From NCBI GenBank assembly GCA_905221605.1, contig CAJNDS010000058.1, positions 272,501-336,500 of the forward strand: 64,000 nt of DNA, given 5' to 3'. Under the pieces are notes generated by a model. The model saw only the letters and a program-made list of their open reading frames with translations. It was not told the DNA's origin and searched no databases. The stretch is from Symbiodinium natans (taxonomy: Eukaryota; Sar; Dinophyceae; Suessiales; Symbiodiniaceae). Positions 1 to 11,346 of this stretch are shown in pieces; positions within the stretch are counted from its first letter, which is position 1; each line of letters opens with the position of its first letter. The position numbers were made by a program, and so were the translations under genes.

Positions 1-723
1 GCCACCTGGGGAGACAAGCGGGAAGTTTTTTACCGCACACTTCGGCAAGAAGGATGGGGGAGTCCCTCTTTCACCTCCAACTCTTACTCGGGCACCATTG
101 CTAGTCTGCAAACGCGCGGCTTCGTCCTGGAGCCCCTGCCCAATGCGGTGTATTGTGTCCCCTTCCAGCCGGTGAGGGAAGGAGATGGGGTCGCCCAGTA
201 CCTCACCTGCTTGCTAGGGGACACCAACATTAGGATGCCGCCCAAGCGGGGATCTGCTCAACGCGCTGACCCGGCTTTCGAGCATAAGGCCGGCATAATG
301 CGAGCCCCCCGCGGTCTTCACCTCCTACCTGTTCGCACGAGTAAGGCTGCCTCCGAAACTGCGATTGATGTGGACTCCCCGGGAAACAGCCCTGTGCCCG
401 CGGGTAGTAACAGTCCCGACGTGGTTGCTGCTGCTGCAGTCGAGGTTCCTACGCCGCAGCAGTCGCCAGCCCAAGGCGAGGCTACCACCAACGCGCGCCA
501 TGGCGAGCGGTGGGGTGCACCATGGCTCAAGCCTCGGGCCGCGGGGGGCTCCATTGCGGCAGCTGTCAGCCCGCCTCCGCCAGCTAAACGGGACGTTTCC
601 CGAACCCCTTGCGGCACCCCAACGCGCGAGAGAGGACAACTGACAAAGAAGCCTGCAACGAAAGTGCCGGCCGCGAGTCCTACTGCTCTGGATGCCTGTG
701 GGACGACTCCCTCCCTCAAGTGA
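1..723 (+). CDS. Partial open frame of unknown function, cut by the left edge
   Basis: The frame is open from base 1 to the stop at 723 (about 240 residues). The first 55 residues look like ordinary coding sequence, rich in Trp, Tyr, Phe and Arg. From about residue 75 the protein becomes low-complexity, rich in Pro, Ala, Ser and Thr, like a disordered linker. I recognise no domain. A second Pro-rich frame (692-1012) and then the frames of the next entry continue in the same direction, which suggests one longer decayed gene whose N-terminus lies outside the window. A retroelement ORF1 is possible but unproven. Confidence 0.4.
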   Translation, partial: ATWGDKREVFYRTLRQEGWGSPSFTSNSYSGTIASLQTRGFVLEPLPNAVYCVPFQPVREGDGVAQYLTCLLGDTNIRMPPKRGSAQRADPAFEHKAGIMRAPRGLHLLPVRTSKAASETAIDVDSPGNSPVPAGSNSPDVVAAAAVEVPTPQQSPAQGEATTNARHGERWGAPWLKPRAAGGSIAAAVSPPPPAKRDVSRTPCGTPTRERGQLTKKPATKVPAASPTALDACGTTPSLK

Positions 724-1040
724 AGTTGCTCACAGGATCGGAGGGGGTAGCGCCGCCTCATGTCCACCCCGTAGTGGCGGCAACATTAGGAACCCGCCGC
801 CTGGCGTACGACGTCCACCCAGCCCCCGGGACACGGCCCACGCACGCATAATCACTAGGCCTGACGGAACCAAAATCGTATCTCCGCCCGACGCCCAGCC
901 CCGCCAGGCCTGTGCCCGCTGTCCAAGCTCGCAAGGAAAGTCGGCCTCTCGCTTTGGACAAAGACGGCTCTTAGCAGCTGGAACCACCAAAAGCCAAGCC
1001 TCGAGGGCCTAGCAAGCCAGCGGCACCCGCGATCCCAGCG

Positions 1041-2621
1041 CCCCAGCCTGCGCACCCATCATGCAGAGCGGTCTCGGTCTGTGATCTCATGTGGCGCGCA
1101 CTTGCAGCGGGACATCACTTTGGTAAGAATGTCAAACCTCGGCCCTACATGAACCTGCGTAACTTGCAACACCTTACAACACACTGCCAGCAGCTTCGGG
1201 CATATCGGGCCTATGAGGTGTTTTTGAGCGGCATACCGAACCAGCTGCAAAATTCGGACATGCTAATCGGAATCGCTGACACGCTACTGCATCTGCCTGA
1301 AACGTTTCCGGCAGCGTACTTGAAGGTTTATCACCCTATTATCACGCAGTGCCTTAGATTGTCGGGGGCATTGCAGCATGTCGACCTTGCTGCGATGTTG
1401 GATTGCCCGGTCCCGCAGCTGGACCAGTACATTGCGGACCTTTTCTCTGCGGTGTCGGACTTGCCAGTGTCATCAATGCCAGCTTTCCTGCAATGCTCAG
1501 CTACGCTGACCCAGATTATTGGCTGGGTGCACTTCTGCTCGCATTCGAGTTCCACCAAAAAGGTCCCCTGGAGCGTACGGCAGGGCTGCCCATTGTTATT
1601 GGTTTTCCTGAATCTGACAATAAAATTACTGACCTGCAGATCAATGTGCCGCCTGCAGCCATGGTGGCCTTCTTGGCTGGCCGAGCTTATCGGTGTCCCA
1701 AGTGCCCCACGACCAAATATGTGATGGACGCGCACAGTGGACTGCCACAAGTCACTGGCCAAGCCTCCCAAGAAGCCTTGCAGGCATGGGCCGCAGCTGC
1801 TCAGCACACGGACGTGAAACGGCCAGGCTTGTCCAGCCCAGCCTGAACACGTTCCCAGGCATCACGCTGCAGGGCACAGAGACACTTGGGAAAAGGCACT
1901 ATCAAGAATTTAGGCTGGACCTCCCCCCTGCCCATTTCCTTAACGCCATCAGGCTTGCTCTTGCAGCCTTGGTGGTCGTCAGCATCTCTTCCAAAACTAA
2001 CAAAGGCTCTCTCTGTCCCGATGGATGACATATCGGACGCGGAGGACGAACCCGAGGCACAGGTGAATGATTGGCGCTTCTCGAAGCTGCGAACCACTGA
2101 CCTTGCAGCTTTGCGAGAAGTGGCCGCCAGTCATCTTTGATGTGCATTGGAAAGGGATCAGCACTACACCCACCAAGCATGAGCCCCAACGTCCCCAAAA
2201 TGCGTGGTATGACGCAGCTACTGCTTATTGGGCTGCCATTAAGGGGCTCATGCGAGCCAAACATCCAACCAAGCAGCAACTCAACAGCTTCTGGTTCAAG
2301 ATGTACTGTCATGGCACCTCCAAGGACCCTGATCCTTCGGCTCTGCGTGCGGCACTCACCTCCTTCCCCTTTCAGTATAAGGACGAAGGTGTTGTGCAGC
2401 ACAGGCAAATCCAGAAAGCTGTCCGGGTGATGTGGCTTGCGGCCCAAACCTCAATGACAAGATACAGGAGTATCCCCATTCCGGACGGCATCCCTGAGTG
2501 GGAGGTTGATGAGCAAGAGCTGCCTCCAATGCAGCAGTACGCGTTCCCATACTACCTCAGATGGCCATCGCTCCCGGCGTCCGGACTGGCTCCTGGCAAT
2601 AGACAGCAACCTGTCATCTAA
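1041..2621 (+). pseudogene. Frameshifted coding relic, unknown protein
   Basis: Coding-like sequence passes through all three + frames in turn. Frame 3 runs from about 1041 to 1490, frame 2 from about 1470 to 1846, frame 1 from about 1850 to 2028, frame 2 again around 2030-2140, and frame 3 from about 2140 to 2621. Each piece has a normal amino-acid mix, while its alternative frames do not. One piece carries a C-x2-C pair (1690-1720), a possible half zinc site. At least four frame changes argue for a pseudogene rather than introns, since splice motifs are not obvious at the joins. Function is not recognised. Its place next to repeats and transposons suggests a retroelement relic. Confidence 0.4.
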
Positions 2622-3227
2622 GGGCTCCTACTGACGCCATGCGACGCGCATGGCATGCTGCCCAGCGTGATGTGAGCCCTCACATCTCCTCGCCGACATG
2701 CCGCAAGACTACCTCGGGATATTCTTGGTTGGCAACCCTCTCGTGGTCTATGCCACGGATTGATCGTGCTTGTCTTTGTGTGCTTACAGCTTGCAGCTGT
2801 GAACACCCTTCTGTGTCGGCCCCGCGGTGCCTGTGGGAACGGGGGGCCTTTATTTCGTGGTTGCTCCACTGGCCAGCCACGGTCCTACTTGGCTGTTCCA
2901 GCTTTGTCATTGGTAAAACGGCCAATCTTCCTTTTCTCTGCCCCCTCTAGGTGGGCAGGTTGCCCGCTTCTAGTGTGCTACGACCGTGTGTGAACCCCTC
3001 GGACTTGAGTGTTGACCATTTCTCGTCTGAACGGTGACACTCCGTGTCGTACAACGGCGTCATGCCAATTGGGAGAGACCAGCTAGGCTCTGCTTGCGTC
3101 AAAGCGAATAACGCGCGGTTTTGCTGGTGGCGGCGCTTGCCTGCACAGGTGAGTGGCCGCAGCTCCTGCCTTTGCGAGACGCTTGCCTGCGCAGGTGAGC
3201 GTTTGCCGGGGCCTGCACTGGCCTTGC
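2622..3227. other. No gene recognised
   Basis: Short overlapping open frames on both strands but no recognisable protein. A short duplication around 3140-3195 (two copies of a stretch containing gcttgcctgc and caggtgag, about 48 bp apart) is the only structure I see. Confidence 0.4.
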
Positions 3228-3304
3228 CTTCAACCCTAAACCCCAAACCCTAAACCCTAAACCCCAAACCCTAAACCCAAAACCCTTAACCCAAACCCTA
3301 AACC
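3228..3304. repeat. Interstitial telomere-like repeat (CCCTAAA type)
   Basis: About ten imperfect copies of ccctaaa or cccaaac, the complement of the TTTAGGG-type telomere repeat used by dinoflagellates and plants. It directly abuts the minisatellite that follows. Confidence 0.75.
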
Positions 3305-4528
3305 AGCCCAGAGACCCTTAGAAGCCCTTCACTGCCCTTCACTGCCCGCCCAAAGGTCCTTAGAGGCCCTTAGAGGCCCTTAGAGGCCCTTCACTGCCCT
3401 TCACTGCCCTCAGCCCAAAGACCCTTAGAGGCCCTTCACTGCCCTTGACTGCCCGCCCTTAGAGCCCTTAGAGGCCGTAGAGGCCCTTAGAGGCCCTTAG
3501 AGGCCCTTATAGGCCCTTCACTGCCCTTCACTGCCCTCAGCCCAGAGACCCTTAGAGGCCCTTCACTGCCATTCACTCCCCTCAGCCTACAGACCCTTAA
3601 AAGCCCTTAGACGCCCTTCACTGCCCTTCCCTGCCCTTCACTGCCCTCAGCCCAAAGACCCTTAGAGGCCCTTCACTGCCCTTCACTGCCCCCTAGAGAC
3701 CCTTAAAAGCCCTTAAAGGCCCTTCACTGCCCTTCCCTGCCCTTCACTGCCCTCAGCCCAGAGACCCTTCACTGCCATTCACTCCCCTCAGCCTACAGAC
3801 CCTTAAAAGCCCTTAGACGCCCTTCACTGCCCTTCCCTGCCCTTCACTGCCCTCAGCCCAGAGACCCTTAGAGGCCCTTCACTGCCCTTCACTGCCCCCT
3901 AGAGACCCTTAAAAGCCCTTAAAGGCCCTTCACTGCCCTTCCCTGCCCTTCACTGCCCTCAGCCCAGAGACCCTTCACTGCCCTTCACTGCCCCTCAGCC
4001 TACAGACCCTTAAAAGCCCCGAGACGCCCTTCACTGCCCTTCCCTGCCCTTCACTGCCCTCAGCCCAGAGACCCTTAGAGGCCCTTCACTGCCCTTCACT
4101 GCCCCCTAGAACCCTTAATAGAGGCCCTTCACTGCCCTTCCCTGCCCTTCACTGCCCTCAGCCCAGAGACCCTTAGAGGCCCTTCACTGCCCTTCACTGC
4201 CCCTCACTGCCCTCACCAGAGATCGTTAGAGGCCCTTCACTGCCCTTCACTGACCCCTAAAAGCCCTTAGAGGCCCTTCACTGCCCTTCCCTGCCCTTCA
4301 CTGCCCTCCGCCCAGAGACCCTTAGAGGCCCTTCACTGCCGTTCACTGCCCTCAGCCTAGAGACCCTTAAAAGCCCTTAAAGGCCCTTCACTCTTCCCTG
4401 CCCTCAGCCCAAAGACCCTTAGAGGCCCTTCATAAAGGGTCTCAGAGGCCCTTCCTTCACTGCCCTTCACTGCCCTTCACTGCCTGCCCTCAGAGACCCT
4501 TAAAGGCCCTTAGAGGCCCTTCACTGGC
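3305..4528. repeat. Minisatellite built from 10-bp subunits
   Basis: About 1.2 kb made almost wholly of two decamers, cccttagagg and cccttcactg, with a ctcagcccagagac spacer. Together they form higher-order units of roughly 45-110 bp. Larger blocks recur nearly unchanged around 3590-3760, 3790-3960 and 4000-4170, so the array grew by duplicating multi-unit blocks. Confidence 0.85.
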
Positions 4529-4563
4529 AACCCTAAACCAAAACCCTAAACCCTCAACCCGAA
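4529..4563. repeat. Second telomere-like tract closing the minisatellite
   Basis: Short run of ccctaaacc and aaccctc motifs in the same orientation as the tract at 3228-3304. The minisatellite is therefore bracketed by telomere-like DNA. Confidence 0.6.
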
Positions 4564-4808
4564 GGCTTCAGGCACTCACGTCTTGGCATTCCGCAGCTTT
4601 TGCTTGCACCGAAATAAAAACATCTGACTTCTGATTGCATCAAAATAAAGACATCTGACTATCGCAATAACACAGCGTCCCAAATCATCCCGCAGCCGTA
4701 AACAAGGGTATCAAATTTCCGCACTTTTTCCTATCCGTCAAAGCACATGTCCAAAAGCCACAAACACAGAAAACAATCGGCTCCTCAAACCATGAACGTG
4801 TTGCAGGA

Positions 4809-7095
4809 TCAAGGCGAAGGAGTACGCATTTTTTTGCGAAACTCCTCGGTTCGCCTGTCCCGCCGTGGACGCCTGGCTTTGAGAATCTTGGGGCCCCTTG
4901 CAATGGGGTGCAGATTCAAGCTGCCTAACACGGATTTGTAAAAGAAAGCCTGCTCGCTGCAGCTACTGTGCACAAAATGTGGATGTTCATCCACGACACG
5001 GCCCGTGCTAAGCACATACATCACAGTGTACTTGTAGAACAATTTTTTATGCATGGAAAAGGACCACTGCCTTGGGTTTCCCAAAGCAGTGCGAAAAGCA
5101 GCTTCACCATCTTCATACAAAGAACAAAGTGCCAAGTCCAACCGCTGCACCATGTCCCTTTTCTTGTTCTTGGCATACTCCAATTTGTACTTTGGCATAA
5201 CGATGACTGAAGTAATGTCCACCGTCCGACAGTCTACCATGATGCGGCCCGCAGTCTCGTACTTGAGAAAGGTGTTTGCGTCACCTTGCGGCATACACTA
5301 CTGCACTGTTTTAACCAAGCACCAACACTGCTTTTAGGAACACAACACATGCCGCATGCCTTCCTTATCTCGCCACTGCTGCATCAAGTCCAACGTGAGC
5401 CGGTGGGATTGGGTTCCTTCATCATCTTGCTCGGACTTTAACCTTTTCGCACTGTACGCAAGTGACTCAGGAGGCTCCTCGATCTGAAAGCATGCTTTGG
5501 CATACTGTCCTCCGTGCACCAGAGTCTGCAGGGTCACGGCTGTTTCACGCACCAATTGGCTGACATCCTGGTGTCGGAAGCCTTTCTTGAAAAGACCTTT
5601 GATCGAACGCCAAGCCCGCTCTTGGGAATTCGACACATAAGTGCCGTAACCCGGGCACACTTGACCGAGACCACTCTGCCAATCTGCGCTCCACCACAAG
5701 CCTTTCTTCTGCAAGACCCACTTCTCCAAGTAATCCGCGAATTTCTCCTCAAACAAACCTACAAGCTCCGCTGCGTTACCCCAAGGCAGCTTTCCCAGCA
5801 GCAGCCTTCTGGTCTATCAACCCAGCGCTATCAAGATCGAAAAAAATAGTCTATGAAGCCAGCTCAAGAGATCGAAACCATGTCAAACACACACAGACAC
5901 ACACACACACACAGCGCGCTGTCCTGATTCCAGTCTTCGGGGTCACGCAGCCTTCGCAACGTGTCTTCCCAGATGACATGGAACTGTAATGGATGTGCGA
6001 TTTTCGCGCTGAACTGGATGATTTCCGTTATCTCCAGTGTCAACTCTGAGTCAACTTTTTTTTTGTCCCTGTGCGCTTGACGTCTTTCTTTATGTGTTCT
6101 AAGTCCCGGTGCAAAGTAGCGTCTGGAAAGCATGCACTTGTCGCATTGATGGCACCGCCTGCACCATCCATGACCACATTCGTCACCAGTTTCTTCCAAT
6201 CCAAACCCGAAGCTTCCAATAGCTTCTGGAAAGATCGACATAAGAGTGCATAACACGGTTCATCTTCCTTGTCACACACAGCACAAACTACCGGCCAGAA
6301 TCGATTGCGCACCACTCCGCCAACCTGGTGCAAGACGACCAGTCCGAGGCTAGCTAACACAAGATCCTGCACATTGGTCTTGAATGTGGCATCCATGACG
6401 AGCACACACCGATCCTGTGTGCCAAGGTAGGCAATCACGGCATCCAAGTTCTCTTGCTCGTAAAACAAGACCCGAACCGTTTCTTCTGAAACCAGAGGTG
6501 TCTCTTCCGTGTGAAGCACAGCGACTGGCAAGGGTGGGTGCTGGCAAAAAGCTCGAAATGTGGAAACAAACTTGCCGTCATAGGATTTGGCCTCTTCCAA
6601 ATGTCGGTGTCTGACACCATCTAAAGCTCGATCACTTGGAATGTGCTCCGCGGGAATTCCCAGCTCTGTCATAGCCTTCTTCGCCTGTTTTGCTGGAAGG
6701 TGGCGTCCAAACTGGTGCTTATTCAAATGCTGCTCGACCTCTGCAATGACCTTCCCGTCGTGCTTGCGACCCTCCCGAACGGATCTTTCAACACGCAAGT
6801 AAAAGACTTCCTCATCCAAATCAAGCAAGTCTGGTGGAAGCGCGGAACCTTAGCACTCTCCGACATCGCTTCCCAAGAATTTTGAGACCGACTTCCCAAA
6901 CAACAACAAAGTTTTTTTTGTTGCCAAACTGCCTTCTTCCTTGTTGCTCACCAAGGAAAACCGGAACTTCATGGAGCATGCTTCGTGCCTGTGACAGTAA
7001 CCAATCTGCGTCGTCTTCTTCTTCAATTGAGAAGATACGAAGCGAAGTTTGGCTTCCTTTTCCTTTTCGCTCCACCTCTTACAGCATTCCAACAA
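4809..7095 (-). mobile_element. Mutator-like (MULE) DNA transposon, transposase region
   Basis: Read on the minus strand from 7095 down to 4809, four coding blocks follow one another: 7095-6821, 6828-6040, about 6070-5930, and 5815-4809. Block 1 has a C-x-R-H-E-x-C-S-M-K-F-R-F pattern resembling the N-terminal zinc region of MULE proteins. Block 2 holds the catalytic core. Block 4 carries the third acidic residue in a S-N-S-Q-E-R-A-W context and a basic C-terminus. A (GT)n tract at 5890-5915 probably lies in an intron between blocks 3 and 4, and a stop near 5335 may mark a second small intron or decay. I saw no clear terminal inverted repeats. Confidence 0.7.
6040..6828 (-). CDS. MULE transposase catalytic core
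   Basis: This 262-residue open frame contains the two first acidic residues of a MULE DDE domain: V-M-D-A-T-F-K-T-N at about residue 144, and V-V-M-D-G-A-G-G-A-I-N-A at about 216. A F-P-D-A-T-L-H-R-D-L-E-H stretch follows where the family usually has a C-x2-H motif; here the Cys is replaced. The third acidic residue lies in a separate block near 5630. The frame ends just after a run of nine A residues (minus sense, 6064-6056), and the coding sense resumes in another frame. The copy is therefore frameshifted there or misassembled. Confidence 0.7.
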   Translation of the reverse strand: MLDLDEEVFYLRVERSVREGRKHDGKVIAEVEQHLNKHQFGRHLPAKQAKKAMTELGIPAEHIPSDRALDGVRHRHLEEAKSYDGKFVSTFRAFCQHPPLPVAVLHTEETPLVSEETVRVLFYEQENLDAVIAYLGTQDRCVLVMDATFKTNVQDLVLASLGLVVLHQVGGVVRNRFWPVVCAVCDKEDEPCYALLCRSFQKLLEASGLDWKKLVTNVVMDGAGGAINATSACFPDATLHRDLEHIKKDVKRTGTKKKLTQS

Positions 7096-7294
7096 TCCTT
7101 CGCGTGGGTACTGGCAGCAACGAATCGAAGTACCACACTTGCTCTTGTTTTGGAGGCATGCCGGATTGACTCACTGCTTTCCGTCTATCTCAAGTCCAAG
7201 AGCAAGAAAATCCCGCAAACACAAGCCAAATGCAAGCCAAAAAACTCACCAAAAGCCAAACACAAACGCAAATGCAATAGAAGCTCAGTCCCCC

Positions 7295-7800
7295 CAAAAC
7301 CCTTCTCTGTGCGAAAATTCTCATAGAAGCACAGTCACCCCAAAACCCCGCCTGCTTCTCTGTGCGAAACTTCTCATGGAAGCACAGTCACCCCAAAATC
7401 CCGCTGCATCTCTGTGCGAAAATCTCATAGAAGGACAGTTCCCCCCATAATCCCGCTGGCTTCTCTGTGCGAAAACTTCTCATAGAAGCACGGTCACCCC
7501 AAAACCCCGCCTGCTTCTCTGTGCGAAACTTCTCATGGAAGCACAGTCACCCCAAAATCCCGCTGCATCTCTGTGCGAAAATTCTCATAGAAGCACAGTT
7601 CCCCCATAATCCCGCTGGCTTCTCTGTGCGAAAACTTCTCATAGAAGCACGGTCACCCCAAAACCCCGCCTGCTTCTCTGTGCGAAACTTCTTATGGAAG
7701 CACAGTCACCCCAAAATCCCGCTGCTTCTCTGCGCGAAAAATCTCATAGAAGCACAGTTCCCCCAAAATCCCGCTTGCTTCTCTGTGCGAAAACTCACAC
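7295..7800. repeat. Tandem 52-bp hairpin repeat, about ten units
   Basis: Units of about 52 bp begin near 7306, 7361, 7411, 7465, 7518, 7570, 7625, 7678, 7730 and 7782. Each contains ctgtgc and, about 16 bases later, gcacag, with ttct-cat-agaa nested between them. Each unit can therefore fold into a stem with an inner stem. Two alternating variants (catagaag and catggaag) give a higher-order period of about 160 bp. A (CA)n run closes the array at 7796-7812. Confidence 0.85.
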
Positions 7801-8020
7801 ACACACACACACGCTCTGCGGAGGGAAAGGTCAGACGAGTCAAGCCTAACAAACAAAAACCCCTCAGAGAACAGCCAGAAGCCGTGATTCGCGCTACAGC
7901 GCGGGCTACGGCCCACTGACCTAACAGCTGAACGCTACGCATGGAGAGCCATACAGCGCCAGCACAAGGCACGCCTGCCGCTTCGCAAACGTGACAGTCT
8001 ATACAAACATTCTGCAATGG

Positions 8021-10823
8021 TCACTTAGCACTTCCACTGGCATCATCCAGAAACCTTTGAAGCTGGCGTTCGAGATCCCCTGCCGGTGCCACCCCCGGCA
8101 ACTCCCGCACTCCCTGATCTCGGCGAAGATCTGCTTTGATGATGGCCCACACTTTGTCTGACGGGCTGTTTTCCATCAGATTGATCTCCAACCGCTTGAG
8201 CTCTGGTCTGAAGTTTTTTTGGACGCGCGCGTACTTCACTTCGTGGTGGATGGCCTTCCACCCCTGTTCCTGGTACTTGCTGGCATACTCCAACAGGACC
8301 GCGAGGGACTCTTGGTGGGAGGGATCTTGCTCTTTCGCACGTTGCTCCAAGTTGCGTGTTGCGACCGCCAACAGAGCGTTCCAGACATGGATGTGAGGAA
8401 GGCCGAGGCGCTCCTCTTTGTCCTTTGGACTCATTTCCTTGGCTGCCTCCGCATACTTTTTGGTGGCTTGCATGGCCTCCTGGATGTACGGGTTGGCTGC
8501 AGGAACTTGGTGCACTTCCAAGAGGATGCTGCGAAGAGCCCTGATTTGCATTGCGTTTGACAATGACAACTTTGCCAGTGTTGACAGCAGCTTTTTTGTC
8601 TCCGCATCCTCCATGCCCTGTCGCGCGACTGCACGAACCTTGGACGGCCGCTCGCCCTGATTTTGCTCTAGGCCGAGGTTCATTGCTAACTTCGATGTGG
8701 GGGGGGAAGGTGAGCCCAGAAGTGTCAAGAAGTTCTATGGAATGCTGAAGATCCGGAAAATGACTGCGAACATGCCAATGATAAGCATAATGGTCAGCGA
8801 AGGCGGAGTCACATAGGGGGCAAATCACATCATAACACGGTGTGACCTCAACCGGCAAAAAAGCACTATCAGCAATGCAACGGCCATGAAACAGAGCTCT
8901 TCTGAAATGATTTTTTGCAGAAGCGATACTGCTGAACGCCGATGAGCAGAAAGGACACTGGTTGGTGACCACAAGGGTAGCTGCATGTACCTCGGTGCCA
9001 TGTTCTCCATCCTGCGCAAACCTTTGATGCGCAAACAAAGCCTTTTGCGTCTGGAATCTTTGGCCACATATACTGCCGTCCACACGGAGTAATTCACACA
9101 CATGCCCATCTGCAAACTCGGTACGTGTAGCAGCGGGACTCTGAGTTGTGCCGTCGGTGAAGCCAGGCGGCGGGATTTGAACAGATATGGACTTTGCCCT
9201 AAGCTCCGAAACATCTACAGCGCAAAATGCTTCACGAAGCACAGCGTCATGCAGTAGGTGTGCAGGGTTGTCTTTGACACTGTTAGATATCCATGCAGCC
9301 TCCTCGATCTGCGAGAGGTCACTGAGATCACTCCGTAGTTGTACAAGCCACGGATGGTCCGAAAGTGTTTTCTCGAAAGGGAACTGACCAAACATCGCAG
9401 CAAACATTTGATGATGCTCGCGGGGTTTCGCAAGCATGGTTTGAAGCCATCGAAGCCGTGCGACTACAAGCTCGATGCCAACTGGAGCCACGCGAGCCCG
9501 AACGTGAACCTGTTGATTGGTTAGTGAACGGTATCTGGTGTTTCCATCCTCTAGCTGCTGTTTAGAACAAGCTTGTCCTTGGAGAAGTTTGCGAAGCAAC
9601 CCCACCAGGAAAGAGTCCATCTTGTTGATGAAGTGGTCGTTGACGTACCAAGCCACCAATCCCGATAAGAGAGTTTGAACCACCAAGCATCGGAAAACCA
9701 ACAATTTGAAACGCATATCAATCCGCTTGAACCAGAACCCACGAAAATCGTACCATGCACGTCTAGCAGCGTCAATGCGTCGTTGGCATTCAGGAGCAAA
9801 AGAACAGTCCCAATGCAAATATGGCCCCAGGTAGCGAGCTTCTTTTTTGCAGCCTGGCACCAGTTGACCATAGAGAAAAGCTTCACGAGTAAGCTTGTGA
9901 GCTCCTGGGCCTCGAAGGTTAAGCAAGGCTTCAGCTTTGGATATATTCTGAACCATTGAAAGCCGATCTAGCGCACCATCCAAGCGGGCAGCAGAGTCTT
10001 CTACTTTTTGGAATAGAGCACTTGGTTTGTTGTCTGCGACCCGAGACGCGAGATCGTCAACGAAAACGGTAGTGGCCACCGAGATCGCCGTCGGGCAATG
10101 CTCCATGTTGGTGGTGAGAAGCTCATTGTGCGGCATCAGCTGGTCTTCGAATTGGCGGATTGCGCCCCAGCACACCAAGTTGAAACACTCAGTGGCGATT
10201 GTGCTTCCCTGCGGAATGCCAGAACCAGGCTGCAATAAGACTGACCCATCACATGCTTGGAGTTCACACCGGTGGTTGACGATGTGCTGTAAAAGAATTG
10301 ATACATCCTGAGAGGGAGGCAGTTGTTGGAAAATGCTTCGAATGTTAGAATGCGCAGGTGAGGGGAAAGCATTCTTCACGTCGTAGAGCTTGAGCGCGGA
10401 TGAAACCCCACTTGTGCGAAGTCGAAACGCCATGATGTTTTGCACTGCAATAGCCTCTTCTCTGCGCTTGCCCACAACACCACCATATGCAAAGGCAGGG
10501 GGAGAGGGAAGGTGCGGCACTACTGATCTGCGCCACAGCATTCTGTAGTACTGCTTGGCCAGTGCCCCAAAAGCATGTACAATGCGTACATCACTGCATA
10601 GGTTATCTTCCCCTACGTGCGGCTTGCAAGCTTTATGCACACAATGACCAGCACTGAGCTGGAATTGACACGGCGCATGTCCTGCAGAACGTATACTCGC
10701 CAGAAGTTGTTTTAGCCAGCGTTGAGCAGTGAAGGGAGTTGGAAAAGACCGCTCGTGACCCACTCCAAATCTCTGCTGATCTCTCACCTCCTGTGGAAAC
10801 ATGACCAGCCGCCAGATTTCCAA
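8021..10823 (-). pseudogene. Reverse transcriptase with C2H2 zinc fingers, one frameshift
   Basis: The main frame (10823-8043) shows reverse-transcriptase motif A as L-Y-D-V-K-N-A-F near residue 147, motif B as G-I-P-Q-G-S-T near 202 and motif C as F-V-D-D near 254. The thumb region follows. Three C2H2-type fingers lie at roughly residues 570-700 (C-x4-C-x12-H type, then two with C-P-x-C and H). At a run of eight C residues (minus sense, plus coordinates 8699-8706) the sensible reading moves to the frame that ends at 8021. That tail is rich in Ala, Glu, Lys and Leu and probably helical. Beyond the run the original frame turns to Gly/Ser-rich nonsense. The enzyme would copy element RNA at a nicked target, but this copy cannot make a full protein without a frameshift. 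Confidence 0.75.
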
Positions 10824-11346
10824 TGGGATTCACCATCAGGAACACTCTTTCGGAACGCACCAAGTTTGACACAGCGCGAAAGATCTCTGCAGTCACGGAC
10901 AGCATGTTCGCGAGTGTGTTCGCGTGACCAGGCAGTGTGCCATATCAAACCTTGGCGGAGTAAACGCTGACTGACAGCTGTTGCGCTCCACCCACCCTGA
11001 CGCGCATCTTGCGCGAGGTGTTTCTGCCATTGTTGGATTGATGGCATAGCAGTGAGAGGCATGCGGCCTCACTTCCTGCGAGACCCCTTGTGGACTTCCG
11101 CTATGCGCCTGCACAGCTTCCAGGCCTCCGCCAACCTTCGTTTCCTCCACGCCGTTTGCAACTCAAGCCGAAGATGCTCCCAACGAACCCTCCTGGAAGT
11201 TAAGAGTCTACAAAACAGTCATACAGTCTGTTTTACTCTATGCAATGGAACATTGAGGGCTTGACGACACGCCAGCTTTGCCTCCTAAGTGGCTTTGTCA
11301 AGGCGAATTTGGGCTTTCCAGGCCGATAAAATCGGACCCATAGCCT

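Noticed and set aside
148-2621. Reading the left end as an intact multi-exon host gene
   Set aside because: Frame changes occur without recognisable donor/acceptor pairs, unlike the clear splice junctions of the genes further right.
7295-7800. Possible CRISPR-like array (regular repeats with hairpins)
   Set aside because: Repeats are contiguous with no unique spacers, the DNA is eukaryotic, and no cas-like gene is near.
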